NCBI GenBank assembly: GCA_946628545.1
Contig: CAMOWU010000014.1
Span: 1 to 46,273, forward strand
Length of the DNA stretch: 46,273 nt
Direction: 5' to 3'
Origin: an uncultured Bacteroides sp.
GTDB lineage: Bacteria > Bacteroidota > Bacteroidia > Bacteroidales > Bacteroidaceae
The position numbers and the translations under genes were made by a program. Of the stretch, positions 8,019 through 15,585 are shown in pieces; position 1 is the stretch's first letter, and each line of letters begins with the position of its first letter. The notes under the pieces are model-generated. The model saw only the letters and a list, made by a program, of their open reading frames with translations, searched no databases and was not told where the DNA came from.

Positions 8019-9815
8019 TCAGATAATGATATTGGCTAGTTTCTGTTGGAGGTTTTCAAGTATAGAGAGTGATGTCCTCTCTTGTTCGGTGATGATTGCG
8101 TCGCACTGTGCCTTAAAGCCCTCTTTGATGTCAGTGAGATAGATTTGTGCCATACGCCGAACCTCGTCTTTGAGGAGCATTTTGAGGTTGGTCGTGTCTT
8201 TTTCGTTCTCATCGCCGTAGTACCATCTTTCCATGTTGGCGATGCTGTTGCGTACTGTTTCAGCTTTGTAGGAGTGTCCCACCACGAGGTCGGAAAGCCA
8301 GTCCCACCCAGAAGTTTTCATGAAACTTTTCACTCCATCGTCAGAGATGCTGTTGGCTGTTTGCGCAGTGACTTCCCTGAGTTCAGGAGTTTCTATGGGT
8401 TCGCTCAACACTGCATTCAGCCGTTCTGCGAACTCCCTTTGCTTGCCTTCAAAAGACCGGTAGAGTTTATCGGTGAGCGTTTCGTCCACATCGACGAGGA
8501 AAGACTCAAGGATTTGCCGCAGGCACTGGACGCACTCATCAGTAGTCATCGACTTATTCACCCTGCTCTTAGCTTGGCTCTTGAAGATAGACCTGTTGGC
8601 ATCGGTGGAGACGTTTGCCACGACTTCGTCCATCTCCGCGGTGGTCACCCCCATTGTCTTATCGATGTTCGCCAGTTGACGGTCAAAAGCCTCCTGGTCA
8701 TTATACTTGGTTTCAAGTGCTTTTTTTCGCTGCAAGATGAGTTTGATGAGGTCATCTCTGAGTTTGTCCGTTCGGTCAAGACACCTCTCCAACCTCAGAC
8801 GGCTGATATTGGTGGTGATTTTGCGGTAAAGTCGTTCCTCTATTTCTTCAAACCTCCGATACTCAGCCTCCAGTTCATCGTCGAAAGTGTGGATGCAATC
8901 GGCAGTTTGATTCACGAAATCTGTGACCATACCGAGGTTGATGCAGCTGATGTAGTCGGGTTCGATATTGAATCCCTTCCCCTTAATTTCATCGTATTCA
9001 CTTTTGCTTTGCCTTTCCACATCGCGCCTCCTTGACTCCTTATCTTTCCAGTAGGTGGAGTCGAATATGTTATGAATGAGATAGACAGGCACGGTACCAT
9101 TGTATTCGCGCAGTTTGTCGAGGTATTCGTTTGATGTGACGTTGAATGCGGAAACAGAGCTGTGGACAAACAGGATGAGATCCACCCGCTTTGAAATAGC
9201 GTCGTAAAGCGAGTTGTTGAGATTGGCCTTGTTTCCATCAAATCCTGGCATATCGGCAATGAAGATTTTGCCTTGGTCAGTGCTTTTAAGGAGTTTGCTT
9301 CCAGTGGTAGTGATAGAGGTGATAATAGAATTGTCGCCTTTATTATATGATGGAGTGATATAGGCGTCGATATTGTCGTTGTTGAGCGGGTAGCTGACTT
9401 TTGTGAGATGTTCCCTGATTTCCTGTTCGTCGGGTATAATGCCTCTTAGTTTATCAATGATGAGATCGAGGTCTTTTTCCCTTCTGTCTTCTTTCTTGGC
9501 TGTATAGACCTCAATTGCACAGTCCTCTTCATTATCTACACTTGAGATAATGGAAGGTCTGACAGTACATTCAAGTTTGTCCGTAGGACTGACATAGCGG
9601 TGGGCAAGAAGGTTGACGAGGGTCGATTTCCCAGATTTCACAGGCCCCACAACGAGCATAATGAAAGAACCGTTCTTGTACTCCATAGAACGGCGGTAAA
9701 GTCTGTTGAGGTTGGATTTCAACTCATCGTCACCCAGTTTGTCGGAAAAAGTGTTGACAAGTTCCTCCAACTGGCGCGATACTGCCTCCAGTTTTTTCTC
9801 ATTGGCTGTTTCCAT
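8019..9815 (-). CDS. Dynamin-like GTPase
   Basis: This 598-residue protein has a G1/P-loop GPVKSGKST at residues 57-65, a G3 motif DMPG at 187-190, and a G4 candidate NIFD at 248-251, which departs from the usual [NT]KxD. Long helical, charged regions follow (about 290-480 and 540-598), consistent with the stalk of bacterial dynamin-like proteins. It has no membrane helix, so membrane binding would rely on the partner encoded immediately downstream. Upstream, 37 nt away, is a 60-residue small protein that shares its promoter. Bacterial dynamin-like proteins act in membrane repair, fission or phage defence; which of these applies here cannot be read from the sequence. Confidence 0.82.
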   Translation of the reverse strand: METANEKKLEAVSRQLEELVNTFSDKLGDDELKSNLNRLYRRSMEYKNGSFIMLVVGPVKSGKSTLVNLLAHRYVSPTDKLECTVRPSIISSVDNEEDCAIEVYTAKKEDRREKDLDLIIDKLRGIIPDEQEIREHLTKVSYPLNNDNIDAYITPSYNKGDNSIITSITTTGSKLLKSTDQGKIFIADMPGFDGNKANLNNSLYDAISKRVDLILFVHSSVSAFNVTSNEYLDKLREYNGTVPVYLIHNIFDSTYWKDKESRRRDVERQSKSEYDEIKGKGFNIEPDYISCINLGMVTDFVNQTADCIHTFDDELEAEYRRFEEIEERLYRKITTNISRLRLERCLDRTDKLRDDLIKLILQRKKALETKYNDQEAFDRQLANIDKTMGVTTAEMDEVVANVSTDANRSIFKSQAKSRVNKSMTTDECVQCLRQILESFLVDVDETLTDKLYRSFEGKQREFAERLNAVLSEPIETPELREVTAQTANSISDDGVKSFMKTSGWDWLSDLVVGHSYKAETVRNSIANMERWYYGDENEKDTTNLKMLLKDEVRRMAQIYLTDIKEGFKAQCDAIITEQERTSLSILENLQQKLANIII

Positions 9816-9852
9816 AGGTTACGCAAGAATATAAGGGATGGTCTATGTCTGT

Positions 9853-10035
9853 TCACTCTTCTTCCTCAGCCCAGAGATCGCCCCACTTTTCGTCACCTTC
9901 TTCACGATAGCGGCCTCTGGTATTGGAGAAATCATCTGATGGAGATGCCCATCCAATTACGTCGCAGACTCCACGCTCTAAACTTGTATGACAAATTGAT
10001 GTTGAAGGGGGTGAATAGGTTTTCTTTTCTTCCAT
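9853..10035 (-). CDS. 60-residue small protein, first gene of the dynamin operon
   Basis: The ORF starts MEEKKTYSPPSTSICHTS and ends with an acidic WGDLWAEEEE. It aligns over nearly its whole length with the 54-residue ORF at 10302: KK-x-Y-x-x-P-x-T near the start, C-[DE]-V-I in the middle, DDF-x-N-x-R, then G and Trp residues at the end. It is preceded by a well-matched promoter and followed 37 nt later by the dynamin-like gene, so it is probably translated as part of that operon. It is highly charged and has no signal peptide. I recall short proteins with a KKxYxxP start as frequent and uncharacterised in Prevotellaceae. A peptide precursor or a regulator of the GTPase are both possible. 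Confidence 0.65.
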   Translation of the reverse strand: MEEKKTYSPPSTSICHTSLERGVCDVIGWASPSDDFSNTRGRYREEGDEKWGDLWAEEEE

Positions 10036-10077
10036 TGTTAGAAATTTGATTAATACAGTCTTTCGAAAAAATTAAGA

Positions 10078-10109
10078 CAAAAGTAACCATTTTCTACGAT
10101 GAAAGCAAA
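10078..10109 (-). promoter_or_regulatory. Promoter of the dynamin operon
   Basis: On the minus strand TTTG at 10109-10106 is followed by a 20-bp spacer and TACTTTTG at 10085-10078, an exact fit to the consensus. The start point near 10071 gives a leader of about 36 nt before the small protein at 10035. Confidence 0.75.
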
Positions 10110-10222
10110 AAAAACTCGATTTTTCATCAACTATGTGATTATAAAAAGTGTTTTTATATTCCAGACGACAAAGTATGGGTCAAAATCAATTTTAAGGCTC
10201 GTTTTTTCAAAGGTACAACAAA

Positions 10223-10256
10223 TTTGGACATCTATTCAGTGCAATAGATATCCAAA
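10223..10256 (-). terminator. Inverted repeat after the 54-residue gene, possible terminator
   Basis: The 14-nt arms 10223-10236 and 10243-10256 pair with one mismatch around a 6-nt loop. It lies 45 nt past the stop of the small gene at 10302. On the minus strand the stem ends in only three T, so termination is plausible but weak. A second short palindrome, CCATTCT-TC-AGAATGG, sits at about 10287-10302. Confidence 0.45.
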
Positions 10257-10301
10257 ATTACGGCTCATAGTTTTTTGCTATAGACCATTCTTCAGAATGG
10301 A

Positions 10302-10466
10302 TTACCATTCCTTATCCCAAATTTGTTCTCCTTGAGCATCAGTTTGATCGTTACGCTCGTTTGTGAAATCATCTCCAGGGCCCGTGGGATAAATCACTTC
10401 ACAAAGATTATCGTACAACTGAGTTGAATACACCTGCGTCTTAGGAGCTTGATAAGCTTTCTTCAT
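10302..10466 (-). CDS. 54-residue small protein, paralog of the 60-residue protein at 9853
   Basis: The protein starts MKKAYQAPKTQVYSTQLY and ends EQIWDKEW. I chose the ATG at 10466 over the upstream in-frame start at 10502 because similarity to the paralog begins there (KKxYxxPxT). Shared positions include LC-[DE]-VI, DDF-x-N-x-R and the terminal Trp residues. It has its own promoter-like sequence and is separated from the dynamin operon by a hairpin, so it looks monocistronic. Function unknown; two diverged copies side by side suggest a small family under diversification. Confidence 0.62.
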   Translation of the reverse strand: MKKAYQAPKTQVYSTQLYDNLCEVIYPTGPGDDFTNERNDQTDAQGEQIWDKEW

Positions 10467-10611
10467 AATAACTAAAGAATTTTGTTGCGGCCAACGGAGC
10501 ATGGTCTCTTGTTGGCGGTTTTATTATTCATTTCAATTCCCTATTTCTGCTTAATCAGTGCGCTATAATAAAATCTAACGGCTTGAGCAGACTGGGACTT
10601 ATTATCAAGCG

Positions 10612-10642
10612 CAAAGTTAGAACTAATTTTTCTTTCTGCCAA
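10612..10642 (-). promoter_or_regulatory. Probable promoter of the 54-residue gene
   Basis: On the minus strand TAACTTTG at 10619-10612 is a perfect -7 box. The -33 position has TTGG (10642-10639), 19 bp away, one base off TTTG. The leader would be about 140 nt long. The divergent tamB promoter lies about 100 bp to the right. Confidence 0.5.
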
Positions 10643-10713
10643 CACTTTTCGATGATTTTATTTAACATCTCGTTTTTTTGTGCCATAATCTAAAAACATT
10701 TTCAGTTAATCGC

Positions 10714-10741
10714 ATTGTTTCGCATTTTATTTGTAACTTTG
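10714..10741 (+). promoter_or_regulatory. Probable tamB-tamL promoter
   Basis: TAACTTTG at 10734-10741 is a perfect -7 box, while the best -33 candidate is ATTG at 10714-10717, with a short 16-bp spacer. The start near 10748 leaves only some eight nucleotides before the ATG at 10756 but about 29 before the ATG at 10777, which favours the latter start. Confidence 0.5.
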
Positions 10742-10755
10742 CCTAAAAGAAAAAA

Positions 10756-13700
10756 ATGCCTATCAACTCACCTGATATGTCAGAGAAAGACAAAGAGGTA
10801 GAACTAAGCAGCGACAAGGAAATCCCCGCCGCTCAAAAGCCAGGAAGTAGAAGAGGATGGAAAATAGCCTTGTGGATTGTAGCAAGTCCGATCATACTGT
10901 TGGTCGTACTGGCTATTTTATTGTATCTACCTCCTGTACAGAAATGGGCTGTGAATGTGGTCTGCAACCATCTCACCGAGGAGTCGGGGCTAACGGTCCA
11001 TGTTGACGACATCCACCTCAAGTTTCCGCTCACACTGACCGCTCACGGCCTGACCGCCATCCAGGGGGCAGACACCCTTATCACCGCAGAGTCCATGGAC
11101 ATGGATGTAAGTCTCAAGCCCCTTTTCAAAAAGCGTATTGAGCTTAACGGCCTTAAGCTCAACAATGCCAAAGTCGATACCGACGGGATGATTGACGCCG
11201 CCAACATCCGCGGTACCATCGGAGAACTCAGCATAGAGGCACGCGACATAGACTTGAAGGCAGAGATAGCCAATGTGGACAAAGCCAAGCTCAGCAATTC
11301 CCGTCTCACCATCACTTTGGCAGACAGCGTACCCGAAGATACCTCCGAGGCCACAAGATGGCAAGCCAATTTGAAAAAAATCGCGATCCACAACTCCGAC
11401 ATTCATTTGAATCTTGCTCCAAGCACTGATTCCACCCGAGTCACAACCCACATCGGTGATGCCACCCTCAAGGGGCAGCTCCATCTCCATGAAGGTGATT
11501 TTCTATTCCATGATCTCGACCTCAGCAACAGCACAGCCAGTTATGACGTAGGCAACACTCCACGAGAGCCAGGCTTCGATCCTGCACACATCGGAGTAAG
11601 CGAACTCAACGGACGTCTTGACTCCGTGATCTATCGTGGTACAGGCGATCTGACTGTAGCTCTGAATCATCTGAATGGCAAGGAAGCATCCGGCATACAA
11701 GTAGATACGCTCAGCGGTGTTTTTTTGATGGACTCCACCAGCCTGCACACACGCCACCTGCGCATGCTCACCAGCGACTCCGACTTGCTCCTTGATGCCG
11801 ACATGGACCTTGACGCCTTCGATTCAGGCTCAGATGGGACATTCAAAGCGAAATTGCGAGGTGTTGTCGGTAAGGACGATATTGTGACGCTCGCCCCTAC
11901 CCTGCCTAATGACATCAAGAAAGCCTATCCCGCAACTCCTCTGAGAGTTGACGCCGACATCAAAGGCAACGCCGACGTGCTCACGATCAACGACCTCAAA
12001 ACCAGCATGGATGGTAAATTCAGCCTCAACACCCGTGGTACGATTGACAGCTATATGGATCCCGAGTCTGATCTCTTCAGCATCAACACACCCTATTTGG
12101 AAGCCAAGGTACACGATCCCAAATTCGTCAGAGATTTCCTGCCCTCCGATCTGCAACAATCTCTGAAAGTACCCGCCAACAGCAGTATTACTACATCTTT
12201 CAGTATGAAAGGACAAGAATTGACTGCCAAAGGAGAGTTGAAAGACAAAGCCGGAACCACAAAATACGACATCGCCTACGACACATCTGACGACAGTTAC
12301 GAAGCTGACATCACGGCAGTCAATCTCTGCCTGAACGATTATGTCAGTCTTGAAGAGCCATGTCGCCTTACCGGCCACATCCACGCAAAGGGTAAAGGCA
12401 CCGATATTCTCTCTCCCAGTATGCAGACAGACATCAACGCTAATATCCAGAAAGGCAACTATGGGCAAATCGACCTGTCGGGCAGCAATCTCACAGCTAA
12501 GGTCGATAAGGGTGAACTTTACACCCACCTTGACTGCGACAACTCCCAAATGCACACTTCCCTGCGCCTCACCTCAGACATCAGAAGCGACAACATCAAC
12601 GCCCGAGGACGCATCAGCCTGCATCGCTCCGACCTTCAAGCCATGGGCTTGAGTGAGGACCGTCTGCAAGTCATGGCCATCAGCGACTTCAACTTCAGCA
12701 CCGACCTGAAAAAAGCCTACAGCTTTGAAGGTATGGCCGACAGCCTCTTCATCGTGATGGCCGACGACACCATCAGTTCAGGTCAGATTTACCTTGATGG
12801 TTGGACCGACCGCGACACCACCAATGCAGAAGTCACCACTCATGGAGTAAGCATGCACTTCCGCTCGTCGGCCAACGCCCTCGAACTGGGCGAGAAGTAT
12901 ATGAAGGTGGCAAGCATCATGGGCAAGCAGTTCGAGAAGCGCGACATCGACCTCAACTATGCCAAGCAATTCCTGCCTATCTCCACGATAGACCTCAGCC
13001 TCAACAACGACAATGCCGTAGCGCAGTTTCTCAAGATCCAAGGAGTGAAATACGACGACATCCAGGGGCATTTCTCCACATCTCCAGAAATCGGGCTTCA
13101 AGGCAACGGACATATCAACAAACTGAAGGTGAAGAAAGACAGTGTTGTCATCGACCGCATTGATCTCAATATCCTTCAGGACAGTACCCGTCTGACCTAC
13201 GATGTCAGCCTGTCCACAGGCCAACAATTACGTCATCCTGGATTCTCAGGCTCCCTTAAAGGCTACATTGAGAACTTCTCCGCCGACACCCATCTGACCT
13301 TCTACAACGACAAAGGCCGCACAGGCATCGACCTTGGTATCCATGCCTTAGCCACCGACACGGCAGGCTACTTCCGCTTCTATCCAGAGGAGCCAGTTCT
13401 TGGTTTCCGCAAGTTCAAAGTCAACAGTGATAATTACCTCCTGCTCAAGAAAAAGAACAAAGCCTATGCCGACATCCACCTTTCCTCCGACAACGGCACC
13501 CGCATTGACCTCGTAGCCAATCCCGACGCATCTGCCGAGCAAGACATGAACATCAACATCGAGAATTTCGGTATCGGTCAGTTGCTCTCAGTGCTGCCCA
13601 TGGCCCCAGAGATGGACGGCAGCCTCAACATCAAAGCCAACTACCGCCAGGAGGATGGCAACTACAAGGTGGAAGGCGATGTTACGGCCAATGACTTCGT

Positions 13701-15585
13701 GTATGGCAATACCAGGATAGGACGTGTAGCCTCCAGCGTCAGTTACGTGCCCGATGGTCCTGGTCGTCATTTACTCAAAGGATCCATCAGCCACGACAGT
13801 CTTTCAGTAGCTCAATACGATGGTTACTATATCGACAACGGAGAATTTGGCATCAACGCAAACCTCAATCAGGTTCCTCTAAGCATGTCAGCCCCGTTCT
13901 TGCCCGACGAGCAGATTATTGCGCTTGATGGACACATAGGTGGCAAGGTGAGTGCAGAAGGCAACACCGACAAATTCAGTGTGAACGGAGAATTACTACC
14001 TCAAGGCATGGTTGCTCGCTCGCAGATGTATGGTGTAAAACTGAGGTTCGAAGACAAGCCGTTGAGCATCCAAGACAGCCGTTTGTCGTTTGAGAGGTTC
14101 AATGTTTACGGCTACGACGACACACCTCTCAGTTTGACTGGTTTTGTGGATTTTTCCGATTTCGACAAACTCAGCTTCAGTCTCAGCGCCTACGGCCGCG
14201 ACTTCGCTCTTGTCGATGCTCCCCGTTCCAGCAAGTCGGTGGTCTTCGGCAAAGTCAATGCCGACCTCTTCGCCAGGATTGTCGGTGAGCCCAACAACGT
14301 ATCGATCCGCGGTCTGATCAACGTGCTTGACAAGACCGACATGACCTACCTCATCAAAGACACCCCATTGACCGTTGAAGACCGCCTGAGCGACCTTGTG
14401 ACTTTCGTTGATTTCAGTGCTCCCCCTCCAGAGGACATCGAGGTGCTGAAGAAAAGCATCATGGGTATCGACATGCGCCTGAACCTCAACATCAACGAAG
14501 GCTCTCGTCTTCGTAGCGAGTTCAGTTCCGACCGCCAGAGCTACATCAACCTTGACGGTGAGGGTCAGATTCTGATGATATACACCCCCGAAGGAGTGTT
14601 CCAGCTTCAAGGCCGCTATACGCTGAACAATGGCGAGATGAAATACGAGTTGCCAGTGATTCCCCTCAAGACCTTCACGATCCAGAACGGCAGTTATGTG
14701 GAATTCACAGGTGCACCGCTGAACCCCACCCTCAACATCACGGCAACAGAGCGCACCAGGGCTGCTGTGAGCGATGCCAATGGTGGCAGTCGTAGCGTGG
14801 CATTCGATGTAGGATTGAAGATCAGCAACACCCTTCAGAACATGGGGCTTGCCTTTACCATCGAAGCCCCCGAGGACATGAGTGTTCAGAACGAGCTCGC
14901 CTCGATGTCGGCCGAGGACAAGAACAAGCTTGCAGTGGCGATGCTCGCCACTGGCATGTACCTTTCCGGCAGCAACTCCACAGGCTTCTCTTCCTCCAAT
15001 GCCCTCAACAACTTCCTTCAGTCCGAGATCAACAACATCGCCGGCGACGCCTTCAGTTCGATTGTAGATATCAACGTTGGTATCGACCAATCTCAGAATA
15101 TGCGTGGCGAGACCCACACCGACTATTCTTTCAAGTTCTCCAAACGTTTCTTCAGCGACCGTTTGAGCGTGGTGATAGGAGGCAAGGTAAGTGCCGACAA
15201 CAATTCCGACTACCAAGGTTCCGGAACCTATATTGATGACGTATCACTGGAGTGGCGTCTGAACAAGGGCAACTCCCGCTATATACGTCTCTACCACGAC
15301 CGCAACTTCGACAATCTCCTTGAGGGAGAGTTGATAGAGAACGGTGCTGGTTTCATTCTGCGCAAACGGGTGGACCACCTCTCTGAGCTATTTCTCTTCA
15401 AGCGGCAGACCAAGGAAGAACCGTCCTATCCACGTCGCCGCCCAGGGGACAACAGTTCGGTGCCTGCTGACAGTACCTCTACATCCGTTCCTCGAAGTCC
15501 ATCTTCAAACGACAGTAGTCCAGCATCCCCATCTCGAAGCACCGCTCCATCCGATAGTATATCGACCAACAACGACGAGAAATGA
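10756..15585 (+). CDS. tamB: TamB-family translocation/assembly protein
   Basis: This very long protein (1609 residues) is anchored by one N-terminal helix (about 37-58, IALWIVASPIILLVVLAILL). A long repetitive region rich in beta strands follows, with many D-x-N and N-I-N patterns, as expected of the periplasmic lipid-conducting groove of AsmA/TamB-like proteins. The conserved C-terminal TamB (DUF490) domain spans about residues 1150-1500. The last 55 residues are low-complexity Ser/Thr/Pro, an unusual tail. The ATG at 10777 (residue 8) may be the true start given the promoter position. The stop overlaps the tamL start by ATGA. The pair is thought to work in outer-membrane protein insertion and/or lipid transport. 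Confidence 0.9.
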   Translation: MPINSPDMSEKDKEVELSSDKEIPAAQKPGSRRGWKIALWIVASPIILLVVLAILLYLPPVQKWAVNVVCNHLTEESGLTVHVDDIHLKFPLTLTAHGLTAIQGADTLITAESMDMDVSLKPLFKKRIELNGLKLNNAKVDTDGMIDAANIRGTIGELSIEARDIDLKAEIANVDKAKLSNSRLTITLADSVPEDTSEATRWQANLKKIAIHNSDIHLNLAPSTDSTRVTTHIGDATLKGQLHLHEGDFLFHDLDLSNSTASYDVGNTPREPGFDPAHIGVSELNGRLDSVIYRGTGDLTVALNHLNGKEASGIQVDTLSGVFLMDSTSLHTRHLRMLTSDSDLLLDADMDLDAFDSGSDGTFKAKLRGVVGKDDIVTLAPTLPNDIKKAYPATPLRVDADIKGNADVLTINDLKTSMDGKFSLNTRGTIDSYMDPESDLFSINTPYLEAKVHDPKFVRDFLPSDLQQSLKVPANSSITTSFSMKGQELTAKGELKDKAGTTKYDIAYDTSDDSYEADITAVNLCLNDYVSLEEPCRLTGHIHAKGKGTDILSPSMQTDINANIQKGNYGQIDLSGSNLTAKVDKGELYTHLDCDNSQMHTSLRLTSDIRSDNINARGRISLHRSDLQAMGLSEDRLQVMAISDFNFSTDLKKAYSFEGMADSLFIVMADDTISSGQIYLDGWTDRDTTNAEVTTHGVSMHFRSSANALELGEKYMKVASIMGKQFEKRDIDLNYAKQFLPISTIDLSLNNDNAVAQFLKIQGVKYDDIQGHFSTSPEIGLQGNGHINKLKVKKDSVVIDRIDLNILQDSTRLTYDVSLSTGQQLRHPGFSGSLKGYIENFSADTHLTFYNDKGRTGIDLGIHALATDTAGYFRFYPEEPVLGFRKFKVNSDNYLLLKKKNKAYADIHLSSDNGTRIDLVANPDASAEQDMNINIENFGIGQLLSVLPMAPEMDGSLNIKANYRQEDGNYKVEGDVTANDFVYGNTRIGRVASSVSYVPDGPGRHLLKGSISHDSLSVAQYDGYYIDNGEFGINANLNQVPLSMSAPFLPDEQIIALDGHIGGKVSAEGNTDKFSVNGELLPQGMVARSQMYGVKLRFEDKPLSIQDSRLSFERFNVYGYDDTPLSLTGFVDFSDFDKLSFSLSAYGRDFALVDAPRSSKSVVFGKVNADLFARIVGEPNNVSIRGLINVLDKTDMTYLIKDTPLTVEDRLSDLVTFVDFSAPPPEDIEVLKKSIMGIDMRLNLNINEGSRLRSEFSSDRQSYINLDGEGQILMIYTPEGVFQLQGRYTLNNGEMKYELPVIPLKTFTIQNGSYVEFTGAPLNPTLNITATERTRAAVSDANGGSRSVAFDVGLKISNTLQNMGLAFTIEAPEDMSVQNELASMSAEDKNKLAVAMLATGMYLSGSNSTGFSSSNALNNFLQSEINNIAGDAFSSIVDINVGIDQSQNMRGETHTDYSFKFSKRFFSDRLSVVIGGKVSADNNSDYQGSGTYIDDVSLEWRLNKGNSRYIRLYHDRNFDNLLEGELIENGAGFILRKRVDHLSELFLFKRQTKEEPSYPRRRPGDNSSVPADSTSTSVPRSPSSNDSSPASPSRSTAPSDSISTNNDEK

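Noticed and set aside
8082-9035. 317-codon plus-strand ORF opposite the dynamin-like gene
   Set aside because: The opposite strand carries intact GTPase motifs and a tightly coupled neighbour. This ORF has no recognisable domain.
13996-15216. Long minus-strand ORF (406 codons) opposite tamB, and other long antisense ORFs there
   Set aside because: It is a shadow of the tamB frame. The composition is His/Val-rich with no motif, and tamB itself is clearly coding on the plus strand.
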